A DNA stretch of 64,000 bases from Chelydra serpentina (lineage: Eukaryota; Chordata; Testudines; Chelydridae), in contig JBAIAC010000030.1 of NCBI GenBank assembly GCA_037349315.1, positions 13,475,501-13,539,500 of the forward strand, written 5' to 3'. Below, in pieces: positions 31,646-43,541 of this stretch. The position numbers were made by a program, and so were the translations under genes. The first letter of the stretch is position 1. The number at the start of each line of letters is the position of its first letter. Under the pieces are notes generated by a model. It saw nothing but the letters and a program-made list of their open reading frames with translations. It ran no database searches and was not told the DNA's origin.

Positions 31646-31988
31646 CAGTAGCGTAGCTGGGGGGGAGCAGTGGGAGCGGCCACTCCCTCTGTGAGCAGAA
31701 GCGGCGCCTTAAAAAGAAAGTGGCCCCTTTTTTTAGCAGAGCTTTTTTAGCAGAGCAGAGCTAAAAAAAGGCGCCGCTTCTTTTTAAGCACCGCTTCTTG
31801 CACTCACCCGGCAGCGCTCCGGGTCTTCGGCGGCACTTCGGCGGCGGGTACCACCAAAGACCCGGAGCGAGTGAGGACCCAGCGCCAAAGACCCAGAGCG
31901 CCGCCGGAGGCGCCTCTGGGTGAGTACAGAGGGAGGTGCCTTTTTATAGCGCCGCTCCCCCTGTGCTCAGAACCTGCCTACGCTACTG
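31646..31988. mobile_element. hAT MITE, CAGTAGCGTAGC family
   Basis: The ends are CAGTAGCGTAGCTGGGGG and the complement of CAGTAGCGTAGGCAGG. The 8-bp duplication CTCTGCAC is perfect at 31638-31645 and 31989-31996. It is 343 bp and related to 24812-25107. The interior carries agcggcgcc and gcgccgctt inverted blocks. Confidence 0.92.
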
Positions 31989-32204
31989 CTCTGCACGTGA
32001 CTGAGCAGAAGCCGTAGCACCCTTTGCGGAGAAGGCAATGATGGAGATGGATGGAAGAATGGAAGCAATGCAAATGTCTAAATCCCATCTTTGTCTAGGT
32101 GACTAATGGACCATGGATGGAAGGTAAGTTCTGGGTATGGTAAACAATACAGTTATTGTAGGACCTTGTTTTACACTGACTGGCTACATGGATATCTCCT
32201 TCAG

Positions 32205-34200
32205 CCACACTTTCAGAAAGAACAGTTACTTCCCTTTTAGTAACTGTGGTTCTTTGAGGTGCTGTCCGTGTGGCTCCCACTGTAGGTGCACATGTGCTTC
32301 ACGCAGGCAAACTCAGCATCTTCTGAACAGCAGCATCAGTTGGTTATACACATGCACGCTGTACCTCCTCATGTTTCCGTGTGAGGGCAAAAAGGGCAGA
32401 GCGGCCAGACCCTCCCTCCGTTCACTCACGGCTCAAAGCCCATGGTTGCTGAGGACTCTGAAAAGCAAGGATAGAGGGTGGTTTGTGGGATCCACACTGA
32501 CAACAACGTCTCAGAGAAACACATGCACTATAAAGATAAGCAACTGTTCTATCTTCTTTGAGTATGTGTCAGTGTGGATACTACTGGGGTGACCAGCAAG
32601 CAGCATCCCCACAGGATGGTGAGAATGAGGAGGAGTGCCAGCTGATTTAGCCCACTTACAGTACATCTCTCCCAAACTTAGCATCTGATCTAGCAACTAA
32701 ATTCAAAGTACGTTTGATTAAAGTAATTGGGTTATTCCCTGTCACCGCCCAGCTGATTTCACATATTGGCACATTTCTTAAAGCAGGCAGAAGATGTTGC
32801 TTGTGCTCTGGTGGAGTGAGCCTTCATATCTGAGCAGAGAAGTACGCCGGCCAATTGGTAACAGCTGGAGCTGTGCCATGTGATCACCTTAGATATTGTT
32901 TGTGATGAAATGGCCTGACCTTTGGGATAGCTGACTACATCTATAAATAACAGAAAAGACAGAAAGGTTTGGTTCTGTCAGTAGAAAAGAGTAAAGCTCT
33001 GGAAACGCACACAGCGTGTAACTTCTCACCCTCAGTGCAGATATTTTAGTTGATTGATTCATGGTGATGGTGAGATGGAGACCTAAAGAAAGAAGCTCCT
33101 GGTTTGTTAATTAGGTCACCTGCAAACCCCAAGGGAGAAGTTCCCTGCTTCAGGTGGTGAGAAGATATGGCCCGGCAAAGGGCAATGCCAAGATGAATGG
33201 TATTTTCAGTACCAGAGTCTGTTCCAGCTTCAGTGTTTGTCTTAGTGCTAGAGTCACCCTTAAAGTCAGTGTGGGTTCTTCCAGAAGGACTTCGCCAATA
33301 CCATGAGTGACTCTACAGACAGAGTGAATGTCGGTGGCTGAATGCTCACCAATGCTAGTACAGTCATCTCTGAAGCATTTAATCAGTTCTGAAAGTGTAG
33401 CTAGCTCTGCATCACTAGCTCTTGTTTTTGTTTAGGAGTTAGTAGTCTTATCCCTGGGGGTATGTCCCAGTCTCTCCTTGTGGGACGATACCAAGCTACT
33501 TCTGGAGTCTCGGCTTCTGGGCTCAAAACACCCTCTCTTTGCTGGGTTGTCTCTGATGCCAGCTCTTTGTTTGATGTTGAAGGTTTCTTAATACTGAATT
33601 TGGGTGTCATGCCTACTGGAGGGAGCAATCATAGATGTTGACTTCTTCAGTATGTGCTTCTTTGGGGTCTGAGGTGCCCTGCATAGACTGCTTCAGCAAG
33701 CAGAGCTTGGAGCCGAGTGTCACATGATTAGCATGTCCTGCTAGAAAAGGTGCAGCACCCTGTGCTTTTGTCCAGGCAGAAAAAGCACTTGCTGTGGCCA
33801 TCAGTTAGCAGGATCCAGATGGGCAGGGCTTTCAGTCCAACATAGGGCAGGAGGGCCAAAGGCTCAGCCCCACTGTACAGGATGGTCTAAGTTCTTCTTC
33901 TTTCTTTTTGGTTTGTGACTTCCTACCAGAAAGGTGGAAGGTTAGTCAAGTGAATGACCAACCCCGAGCGAGGTTGGTAGAAGCAGCAGAAGCAGCTCAC
34001 GGTCATGGGTGGTATGAGGGAATTGTGCAAGTGCTGAAGTTGCTCTGCCCTTTATGACTTCACATGGAGGCACTAGGAGGGCACATGGGCAGCCCCGGTG
34101 GAAACTGCTGTTCAGAAGACTTTGATCTTGGGTGCATGAGGCACATGCACACCTACCTTGGGGTCCACTCTAGCTATAACATCTTGAAGAACAAGATATC
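32205..34200 (-). mobile_element. DIRS-like tyrosine-recombinase retrotransposon relic
   Basis: On the minus strand the sequence at 32801-32821 encodes AHSTRAQ followed by ATSSAC, the HxxR catalytic block of a tyrosine recombinase as in DIRS retrotransposons. Upstream (plus strand about 32840-33000) diverged frames fit the recombinase N-terminal side. The ends are inverted: the plus strand at 32243-32300 (ggttctttgagg ... taggtgcacatgtgc) matches the complement of 34130-34196 (cacatgcacacctac ... cttgaagaac). At 32216-32250 the stretch aaagaacagttac / gtaactgtggttcttt is itself inverted, like a DIRS internal complementary region. Only about 2 kb remain, so the reverse transcriptase is missing. 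Minus-strand frames at 33401-33801 may be remains of ORF1. Stops abound. Confidence 0.6.
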
Positions 34201-34289
34201 CCAAATCCATACCTTTAAAAAAAAGGAATCACATCCCAGACAAATGACAGCTGGCTCTGTAGCTGAGATTGTTTCTGAGATGATTTAGA

Positions 34290-34410
34290 TTGTAAACTCT
34301 TTGAATCAGGAACTGTCTTTTTGTTCTGTGTTTGTTTAGTGCCTAGCATAGTGGGGTATTGGTCCATGACTGAGACTCCTAGATATTATCACATTACAAA
34401 TGATAATAGA
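34290..34410 (+). repeat. LINE 3'-end remnant (L2/CR1-L3-like)
   Basis: It reads gattgtaaactctttgaatc, gtctttttgttctgtgtttg and gtgcctagcatagtgggg, matching the copy at 18785-18905. Confidence 0.6.
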
Positions 34411-35329
34411 GAAGAAACCAAGTCCTTCATCTCCTAAATATCTGTCAGTACATCTCTGTGGTGTGCAGCAGCGATTAGGTTAAATCATAAAATAAATAGG
34501 CTAACCACATTAGAAGGAAGCAAGTTTATTAGAAGTGTTATTTGAAATTGCTGAAACTTTGTCTTTATACAATCAAGAGAGGGACACAAATCCTCACAAG
34601 TTGGCTACCCTGGGACTGTCCTATCTCTCCAGGAGTAATGGCTATTTCATAATCAACGCCTTACCATCATTCATTACACACATTCCATAAAGCCTCATCA
34701 AGCATCCTGTATGGTAGTGCAAAGAGCAAGCACACTTACTGTCAAACCAGAGGAAGAAAAATGTGCCACTAGGATAGATCTGGCGGGAGCAGCTTCGCAA
34801 GATGGAATGATGCAAAGACTAAGGTATGATCTTGACGTGTGTCTAATTCTGTCAATTTCCATGCCTTGAGATGAGCACATACCTCTCTTTTGAGAGATAC
34901 TGACATATGGCAGAAAATAGCCAGACAGCTAACGCTGATGTGCACAAAGAAGAGAGGTGAATGGCTATCACTGAGAAACAACAGCCATCAGAAATCACAT
35001 CTGCCTATAAGCCCTCACTATCTTCTTACCCTGCTTGCACAACACATAGAATGACACTGTATGGGCTGGCTTATTTAAAAACTCACGACATGCTGCAGGA
35101 AGGGAGTAATATTTTCTGCAAAATACGGTCATTTCAATATACTACAAGAACACAAACCCATTAATCCCATCCCCATCTCAGTTAGAAACATGGTACACAC
35201 CAAACACTTCATTGAATTGTATCATAAATAAAATTAGCAAACAAATCTGGGGTTTTAACAACGTTTATCTTGACCACAAAGGAGGAAAGCTCCTTTTTTC
35301 TGCATTTGACTATTCAAAGATGTTGAATA
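34411..35329. other. No recognised gene
   Basis: About 0.9 kb of unassigned sequence; frames of 60-74 codons show no family features. Confidence 0.3.
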
Positions 35330-35760
35330 TCTTAGATACACGCTAGCAAATTAATTCTGAGCTAATGAAGTTAAAGGGGGTCATTTGTTAGAGAAAACTG
35401 ATTACATATCGGAATCTCATGGGAATCTAAACAGGAAAATCGTTGTAATGAAAAAGTATTTTATCTGATGCGGGTCAGCCAAGTAGATCATTAAGGATAC
35501 AGAGGGCTGAAAATATTAATGACACTTCTATAGGGAAAAGCCAAAGGAAAATGGGACATCATTGGTAAACAGGCTTTATAATGAATGAAACATTTGAACC
35601 TGGGCTAACTCCGTTTAGTATCTAACCTAGAAAACCCAGGTATTTTGCTGACAGGCAGCAGAATGATGATTCGTTTTTCTTTAATAGATGGATTTCGTGG
35701 TTAATTAAAAGGTACCAGTTTTGAGCATAAGCCTCTTAAATTACACGTATTAAACTAGAA
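35330..35760. other. Candidate conserved non-coding segment
   Basis: Repeat-free AT-rich sequence with homeodomain-like motifs (aaattaattctgag, attaatgaca, ggttaattaaaagg). No coding signal is seen. The idea of conservation is inference. Confidence 0.25.
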
Positions 35761-35804
35761 CCTAGAGGCTAAAAGCAAGATTGGAGCCCCATTGTGCCAG
35801 GGAC

Positions 35805-35808
<4 letters not shown>

Positions 35809-35837
<29 letters not shown>
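35809..35837. repeat. (CA)n microsatellite
   Basis: An uninterrupted CA run of about 29 bases immediately before a truncated MITE. Confidence 0.95.
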
Positions 35838-35838
<1 letters not shown>

Positions 35839-35840
<2 letters not shown>

Positions 35841-36050
35841 GGGTATGTCTACACAGCAGCTGGAGGGTGCTTCTAGGGTGGGTAGACAGACGCGCTAGCT
35901 CTTCTTGAACTAGCATGCTAAAAACGACAGTGTGACCACGGTGGCCCTGGCTAGCCTCCAGAGGACTGAGCAGGATATTCTTCGGAGGCTAGCTTGAGCC
36001 ACTGCCTGTGCCACTGTAGCCATGAAGCACCCTCCCCGCCCAGAGTGCGA
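35839..36050. mobile_element. Harbinger-type MITE, 3'-truncated
   Basis: It begins GGGGTATGTCTACACAGCAG and includes gcgctagctcttcttgaact and gctagcatgctaaaaac-like segments found in common turtle Harbinger MITEs. The second terminal repeat is missing, so the element is truncated. Confidence 0.7.
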
Positions 36051-36399
36051 GACAGTCCCTGCCAAGCCAGCCTGACCATTTAAAGAGCAGCACAGAGAAG
36101 TGACTCTTCCAGGGCTCAGTGAACAGAACCCCAGGATAGCACACAGGTAATCCCAGCTCCCAGCCTAGCTCCCTCTCCTCCAGACTGCACCAGCTCTCTC
36201 TAGCCGCAGAATAAGTAAGTACAGTTTGAGCAGCAGCTGTTTCAGCTTCCCCGCATTACCCCCATGGAACGTTTTCCTGTCCCGGTATAGATAGACACCA
36301 TCTGACAAGGAGAGGGGTTTTCCGTTCTGATGCTCATTCATTCACCAGCCTCCCAGCCAGCCAATGCCCCACTTTGTGCCAACTGCAATGCAGGTTTTT
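36051..36399. other. No recognised gene
   Basis: Unassigned, C-rich on the plus strand around 36140-36260. Confidence 0.3.
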
Positions 36400-36900
36400 G
36401 TGACGAGGATGCCTGTTTGTAAGAAAAGGGAGTTGTTGCTCTCAGGCATTTCCTACATGCTCCCAAGCAATCAGCAGACGTTAGCGGGGAGACTGAAAGG
36501 GCCTGTTTTCAAACCAGGCTGCTGAAAATGAAAGGCCTCGGAAACCATTATCAATCCCCTGAGCCATTCATTCTCCGAACAGGCCTACTCCTCAAAGCAA
36601 TTAGCACAAATGAAAAAGGAGCATCATGTTAACCTGTAACAAGCCCCCATATTCATTTTTCTGTTCTCTACAACGATCACTTTTGAATAGAACAAGAGCC
36701 ACTGAGTCTCATCACCCTTCTACAGCTCCTGTTAATGTTGCCGTCTTTAATATCTACAAAAATAGGGGGATTATTTGTTTTAATCTCTCTAGCGTTCATT
36801 GTAAATACAAATATTTACCTAGATGGTCTTGTGGCTCAAAACTGCAGCGTTCCTAGCTCCCATTGCATGTTGGGATCTGAATTCCATCACCAGGAATGAG
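36400..36900. other. Candidate conserved non-coding segment
   Basis: Unbroken, repeat-free sequence with no coding signal. A 76-codon frame at 36626-36856 has no family features. Conservation is a guess from texture. Confidence 0.22.
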
Positions 36901-37238
36901 TTAATTTCTGCTGTGCCCTCAAAAATAGAAACAGGGCCATTTCTAAGAACATGGAAGCAGGCTTGAAGGTTGCAACAAAGCTAAAATTACTGATTTTTAT
37001 CATGATTCAGCAGGCTACTCAGAAGTAAAATAAGGCCCTTCTCCCCCATCTGCCCCAGGGAGAGAGCAGAAAAGGCTGCATGGGAGACCCTGATGGTGCA
37101 AAACATACATTTCTAGAAGAAATGGAGAGAGGCAAAAGTCTCATTTCTGGGTACATAGAATAAACCTGGTGCAAGTAAGGAGTGCCAGACTGGAGACAAT
37201 GAAGGCAGAGGGACCGATCCTGTCCCCACACCTGACCC
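36901..37238. other. No recognised gene
   Basis: Unassigned sequence leading to the MITE at 37242. Confidence 0.3.
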
Positions 37239-37241
37239 TAA

Positions 37242-37518
37242 GAGTATGTCTAAATTGCAGAAAAGACCCGCAGCATGGCTGTGGCTGGCCCGGGTCAGCT
37301 ATCACAGGCTCGCAGGGCTAAAAATCGCAGCGTAGACACTAAGGCTTAGGCGGAAGCCCAAGCTCTGAGACCCCATGTGGGGGGAGACTCCTTGAACCCA
37401 GGCTCCAGCCCAAGCCCAAACTTCTACACTGCAATTTTTACCCCTATGGCCCATGCTCAATTGACTCAGGCTCCGAGACACTCTGATGTGGGTTTTTTAT
37501 TGCAGCGTAGACATACCC
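37242..37518. mobile_element. Harbinger-type MITE
   Basis: The ends GAGTATGTCTAAATTGCAG and the complement of GGGTATGTCTACGCTGCAAT flank a 277-bp interior with taaaaatcgcagcgtagaca near 37320-37340. The 3-bp duplication is TAA (37239-37241) and TGA (37519-37521), one mismatch. Confidence 0.82.
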
Positions 37519-37521
37519 TGA

Positions 37522-38363
37522 GAGGCTGGGGAAAGATTTCCCTGGTACAGGCACAGAAGCCATAAGCTGGCCCCCTCACAAACCTCAGTGCCAGGGAGCA
37601 TGCCAGGGTGGCAGAATGTGAGCTGGCAGTGGGAAAGGAAGAGCACAGAGCATGGAGCACGGCAAGGGGGCTCTGTGGCTGCTCTAATTGGGACACACCA
37701 GCCTCCAAAACAGCTCCAAATGCAGAGGCTTCAAAGGGTCTTAAAGCCGCCTTTGCCTCAGCTGTCCCTTGGGTTAAGCCTTCGGTGCTGTTTCGCCTGG
37801 AGGGGCAGCACAGCATTTCAACCAGAAATTCTGCAGCCCAAATTCAAATCTGTAATAATAATAAATAACTAAATTAGGATCCAGGAGAAATCGGTTCGCC
37901 CTGAAGACAGGGAAAGAAAATCAAATATGAGATTACGGGATGGGAAAGCAGAGATAGACTCACTCTCTTTCATAAATAGCTTCAGTCACAGAATTCTTGG
38001 CAGTGGAAGGTTCTGAGCCTGGTTTTGAGATAAAAGGCGACCATCCCAGCCCCCTCCCCATACATCCTCCAGGTAACAATGAACAGTAGCGACAATACAT
38101 TTCTTAAACTTCCAAGACAAAGAAAAGAAAAGAACTGAAATTAGCCATGGAAGTAGACTCAATCTATAAAAAGGGAAAGAAAATCTTCTTCCTCTGACAT
38201 CTGTACTTCCACTCCACAGATATGAAGATTGGAGAAAAATGGCTCTTTGGTATCCTATCAGAATCAGGGTCATGTATAGGAATCAAATTAAATTATTCAC
38301 TAATCCAGAGGAAACAGTGTCAATCCTGGATGTCTCAGGACATCAGAAAAAGTCTAACACTAA
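37522..38363. other. No recognised gene
   Basis: Unassigned. Frames of 86-116 codons at 37466-37872 overlap on both strands, which speaks against any of them. Confidence 0.3.
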
Positions 38364-38800
38364 GGGCCTGATTCACCATTATGTTACTCCAGTTTTATGC
38401 TGTTATAATACCATTGGTTTCAAGAGTCACAGTGGCATTAAAATAGAGCAGTGGTCCCCAACCTTTCTGTTGCAATAGCATATTCATGTTCCCAGAAGAG
38501 TGTGGAGGGCGCCGGACGACCAGCCGCCTAAATGCTGCCGAGAAGCGGCGCCGCCGACAAGCGGTGTCATCGAGAAGCATCGCTGCCAAAATGCCACCGA
38601 CAAGTGGCAGCGACGCTTCTTGGAGGCATTTCAGCTGCTGGTTGTCTGGTGGCCGCGCTTCTCGGTGGCGGGTTGTCCAGCGGAAGCACTCCTTTGTCAG
38701 TCGGTGGGCGCACATAAATGCCCCGGCGGGCGCCCTGGCGCCTGCGGGCACCGCATTGGGGACCACTGAAGTAGAGTAACACAATGGTGCATCAGGCCCC
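38364..38800. mobile_element. Palindromic repeat split by a hAT MITE
   Basis: The halves 38364-38448 and 38769-38800 form an element with inverted ends ggcctgattcaccattatg and complement ggcctgatgcaccattgtg. It is of the same palindromic type as 8438 and 26449. Confidence 0.72.
38449..38768. mobile_element. hAT MITE, CAGTGGTCCCCAAC family
   Basis: The ends are CAGTGGTCCCCAACC and the complement of CAGTGGTCCCCAATGC. The 8-bp duplication is AAATAGAG (38441-38448) and AAGTAGAG (38769-38776), with one mismatch. The 320-bp interior is GC-rich with repeated gccgagaagcggc-like blocks; frames up to 152 codons there are artefacts. Confidence 0.88.
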
Positions 38801-39059
38801 TGTTGTTTAGATTCTTCTTTGTTTCCCAAGACATCCAGAAACCAGATCTTCATACCACATCCTGGTGGACTTTAAGTACATGATTTAAGGCCAACCCTAT
38901 TCAGAAAAGGCCATAAGCCCCATTGACATCAATGGGTCTTAAATACATATTTAAGCACTTTGATTAATCAAAACCTAATGATATTACACAACCTGAGGAT
39001 CATCAGAAGAAATAATAGGATATTCTTGACTATATAAAACTAGAGAATCCAGGAGATAT
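38801..39059. other. No recognised gene
   Basis: Unassigned sequence between the palindromic repeat and the L1-like relic. Confidence 0.3.
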
Positions 39060-40300
39060 TAGTAATGTTAGCCTATGGGAAGTGGCCAAAGTGGCAATTC
39101 AAGGGAGATTATTAGCCATGACAAACAAAGAAAAAAAAACAGATGGACAGAATTACTTTCTTTCAAAAAGAAGTACAGAGGTAGGAAGCTCATCCTAAGA
39201 GCATCAAAAATCAATGTAAATACCTTATAAATGTACGGGGAGAAGTTAAGATATTATTGAGTAGAAAGGCAGAGTGGCAAATAAAACTAGCTAAAAGAAT
39301 CTTTTATAAAAAAAAGAGCAACAAAGCCGATAAAATATTGGCATATCTCCTTAGAAGGAGAGCTCATGGGAAAGCAGTTTATCATATAACAAATGAAAGG
39401 GGTAAAATCTGTGATCCTAGATCTATTAAATCTGCCTTTCAGGATTTCTACACCGATATATACGCATAGCAACATGCAAACCCTACAGAACCAACACAAC
39501 CACATTAAAGAAGTAATATGACTGGCTGTATCAGATGAAACCACAGAACAAAATATTTTCTGTCTAAATGATACAACATTGCACTTTATGTAACCCTTAT
39601 CTTTAACACATACTGATTTTCCAGAAGATAGCAAGCTTCCGCCAGGTCTCAGGTTTTAAAGTAAACGTTCAAAACCTAGAGTTATTGACTATTCTGATAA
39701 AGCAAGAAGCTATAGAGAAGCTAAAATATTCTCTTTTCATTATGTGTGTGTCTAATACCTAGCAGAATGAGGCACTGGTACTCAATGAGGCACTACATCA
39801 ACACTGATGAATACAAGTGTCACTTCTCCTGGGCCCCAACAAAAATACTTAGGTGAATATGTAACTGACAACACTTATTCACTTTGTGAGTCTGGCATTC
39901 CAGGAGGAAGCCACAGCTAAAAAAACCAACACCACCTGTGTAAATTGCTTAGGTTGCTATGAACTGGCTGTCTTATGCGTTTAACCTTTTCTCTACGCTT
40001 CCCATAGAAATACCCAAGATTTCCTTAGAAAAGAAAATGCTACTAGATTGTTGTGGCCCTTTAGACACGCTCAGCTTAATAAGAAAGTTCTGCAGTTACC
40101 TTCAGAACAAAGAGGCAAGGGGTTTCCAACCATTAAGTACTATTATTGGGAAGCTACCTTAAGAAGGATTGAAACTTGAATAATGGAAAATGGGATTCTC
40201 TTTGAATTCAGCTGGAAAAAGAAACTGTCCAATTCGAAGCTCTGATCCTGTAATGAGCTCCGCACAGGTGGGGACACAAACATGCCCAAGTGGAGATGGA
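39060..40300 (+). pseudogene. L1-like ORF2 relic with the reverse transcriptase deleted
   Basis: Two ORF2 pieces are visible. The first, about 39063-39469, reads SLWEVAKVAIQGRLLAMTNK, then after frame changes AYLLRRRAHGKAV...ITNERGKICDP and a final FQDFYTDIYA, which is the linker between endonuclease and reverse transcriptase in L1/Tx1-type LINEs. The second, about 39959-40190, reads LPIEIPKISLEKKM and, in another frame, LPSEQRGKGFPTIKYYYWEA, the ORF2 C-terminal region. The reverse transcriptase between them is missing. Several stops and frameshifts are present. L1 or the related Tx1 clade are both possible. Confidence 0.7.
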
Positions 40301-41829
40301 GTTGGATACTAGATCTTCTTTTGTTCTTCCATGGGCTGAGAGTGAGGAAAATGTACTTTAAAAGCATCCCTTATTCATGGCACCACTAAGAATATGGTCC
40401 TGAATCTCTTGCATGTTACATCGGTGTAACAATGGAGTAAATCCATTGGCTTCAATGCCGTTAACCCTGAATTATACCATAGTAAGCTAGAAAATCTTGC
40501 CCATGGACTTGAATAAAAAGGAAAGTGGATTTTAAAAAACTAGGTAATTCCACTTACTCCTATCATCGAATTTAACATTTTTTCTCCAAACCATGTAAAT
40601 AACTGAGAAAGAAGCTTAAAAAAAAGTGGTATACTATTACTGCAGTAACTTTTTTAACAATAGAGAATTTATTACACTGAATAATATAAGAAACTGGGAG
40701 GTACATTACAATAATTTCCCTTTATATTTATAATTCCAGTACAAATAATAGGCAATAAGCAATTAACTCATGGAATAACTGTGGTACAGATAAATTTATT
40801 CCTAGCTTAATGAAGGGATATTACAGGTAGACTAAATAAAAGCTTACACTGTTTGAATAAAATTAACAAAACAAGAACGAGACAAGCGGGAGGAAAGCTT
40901 TTGATTCCAAATGGAGGAGGGAGAATGGTATGAGATAGCGCTTTATATCCATCAGGAACAGTGCCAACTTACTGGAAAGTCAATATAAATTGTTACATTG
41001 TAGCAGTTATTCCATAACTAAATCACATGCAGTATCAGAAAAACTGTAATGGGGAAGGCAGCTTATAATAAAGAACTTTCTATTCCCCCACGCATAAAGA
41101 GAAAATTAGAGGTGTTACCAAAATATAATTGGAATAAAAAACATATCATTGTATTCCTAAAACAGTATTTAGGTGAAAACTACTTCTCCCATGCAACTAA
41201 TTATAGGTGATGCTATGAGTAGTCAGTTAAAACTGGTTTAATTGTATTTAAATCTGTGCATTTTACATCTACAAGACTTACAGAGAAGGTTACATTTAAT
41301 GAAGTCCCATCACAATGGGAACTGATGGTTGGTAGCTGGTCCTACAAAGGGACACCAATCTTATAGCATCCATGGCAATATTCTAGTGTTACACAAACAG
41401 AGTCCTGTAATAACGCCTCTATTTCCCATCGTGCAAGTACCTTATATTTTTTTAATTTTTTCAAGCCAGGGATGACATGTCTGCCAATAATGGCAGATAA
41501 TAAGTCAATGTCCTGGTGATGGGTATTCTTTTTGGTTTGACATCCTTGTCCACATTTTTAACACGGATCCACCCTTTTGTGCATGTCTGCCTTAGATGAG
41601 CACAAATTTCAGTGTGTGTGCACACCCGTGCTTTGCACATGTGCACAGTGCTCTAAATGCAAGTACAAATCTGGGGTTGCATGCATCAAAATTTGTGCAC
41701 GCTCAAATTGGGAGAATACACATTTTGAAAAGCTTGTATGATGAGTGGAACTGGAAAAAGAGGAATAGGTTTCAGGAGAGGCCTAATTCAATGTGACACC
41801 AGTGGAGGGTTTGACATGCAAGATGCAGC
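40301..41829. other. No recognised gene
   Basis: 1.5 kb AT-rich and unassigned. A diverged TTACACC-type fragment lies near 40405-40480. Confidence 0.3.
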
Positions 41830-41945
41830 CAGATTGCTAGCTCTCAAACTCTAAAGTCCCCCCCCCCCCCCCGCATGTAACATTGGCCACTCAACATACT
41901 TAATAAAGATCTTTTTCCTACAAGCCTGCCTGTCTGCTCCAGCCT
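41830..41945 (+). repeat. Dispersed repeat, possible solo LTR end, copy 1
   Basis: The stretch actcaaac ... aataaagatctttttccta followed by caagcctgcctgtctgc matches 56400-56515. The order of an AATAAA signal shortly before the end suggests an LTR R/U5 or another polyadenylated tail. A 15-base C run (41858-41872) lies inside. Confidence 0.4.
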
Positions 41946-43337
41946 CCATGTATGTAGGAAACCACTGTGCTCAAAGTTATTCAGAGAATTGATGAAAATA
42001 TTTCCAAACATTAACACGTGCAAATAGTGGAAGGGAGACATAACTAACATTATATTTTTAACCAAAGAAGAAACCACTGGGGCTTGCCACTTCAGCACTG
42101 TCCATAAAGGCGTTCTTTTTGTTCAATATGCAGATAAACTCACTAGGTTATAGATATATATTTAGCATTATAAGCCTCAGCAGAATTTTGCTTGTAGTAG
42201 TAACATAATACAGTGGAATTAAAATGGACTGAAGCATTGTTATAAAATAAACATCTCTGCCTTATGTTAAAAGATAGTTTGGACCGTTTTTTCATGGCAG
42301 GCTTTTGCAGCAACTGTCTACAGTGTTGAAGCATCTCTTTTTGTGATTAATTTTTTATTCATTTCCACAAGGAAACAGACTGAAAAGTACAAAAATGTTT
42401 CCAAATACTGCATGCTTTATGGGATCTCCAAAACAATTATGCCATTTTACAACTTGTCAAAGCTGCAAAACCAGGCAATACAAAACTTGACAATACTACA
42501 CAGACATAGGGTGGGGTAACAGTAATAAAATAGAAGACATACATGAATAGGGAAAGGAGAGAAGGAAGGTACCAGAGGGAAGGGAAAAGGAGGAGGGGTT
42601 AGAAGAAATGGAAGTCTGGCATTCTTTGAGCTATTTTATAATTTTTTATCCAAATATATCTAGAAACAGGGTCCAAATTTCTTCAACTTCATATAATTGC
42701 TCTCTACAGCAATAAGCCCACAGCAATATTTACAATAATATGTACTGTAACTATAATTATACACAAGAACCTCTAAAACCACATTTATTTAAAATGATCC
42801 TTTCAAATCCATATCTATTTTAATGACATTATGCTTAATATAGCTGATGAAATATTAAGTATGCAATTATTGTATGCTCTCTATAAATGGCTTTCCTGAC
42901 ATTCGGCCAGGCTGTATTGAAGTGAGAAGTATGATATTCTCTCAAATGTATCTTTTCTGACAGAGATATTCAAGATGAGGTTGAAAGCATTTTATTTAGA
43001 ACAAAAAAGAGCCCTTCCTGAATGCTGTGTTCATTATAAAACAAACTGGAGGAGAGAACTGAGCAGAGCTCCTGACTGTTAGAGCTCCTGAGTCTAGCTG
43101 CACACCTGAGACTCCCATCTGGTGCATGTTGAGTGGCTGACAGAAAGGAAGCAAATTACATGGAATCTTCTCAAAAAGCTTGCTACAACAAAAATGTAGC
43201 TTGTTCCTCATCACAAGCACAGGGGATGAAGAAAGGCATCTGGGGAGAGCATAGTGCAGTGTGCATTTCACCGTCACTTCTCGGACACTCTGGAAACATG
43301 TAACCTTTGGAAAGGGAGGCGTGGCCAGGCATGAATC
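41946..43337. other. No recognised gene
   Basis: AT-rich; the minus-strand frame at 42996-43562 (188 codons) is discussed under the rejected items because its first part runs through a repeat. Confidence 0.3.
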
Positions 43338-43350
43338 TCTGATACAGTCT

Positions 43351-43541
43351 GGTATCAGAGGGGTAGCCGTGTTAGTCTGGATCTGTAGTAGCGACAAAGG
43401 GTCCTGTGGCACCTTATAGACTAACAGACGTATTGGAGCATAAACTTTCGTGGTGCATCCGACGAAGTGGGGATTCACCCATGAAAGCTTATGCTCCAAT
43501 ACGTCTGTTAGTCTATAAGGTGCCACAGGACCCTTTGTCGC
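43351..43541. mobile_element. Snapback retroelement copy with 12-bp duplication
   Basis: The element starts ggtatcagaggggtagccgt and contains a forward copy followed by an inverted copy of most of the same sequence: cctgtggcaccttatagact is mirrored by agtctataaggtgccacagg. The target duplication TGATACAGTCTG is perfect at 43340-43351 and 43542-43553. A duplication of this length fits target-primed retrotransposition with 5' inversion rather than a cut-and-paste element. A hammerhead-like core (CCGACGA, hairpin, GAAA) lies at 43459-43497. Confidence 0.75.
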
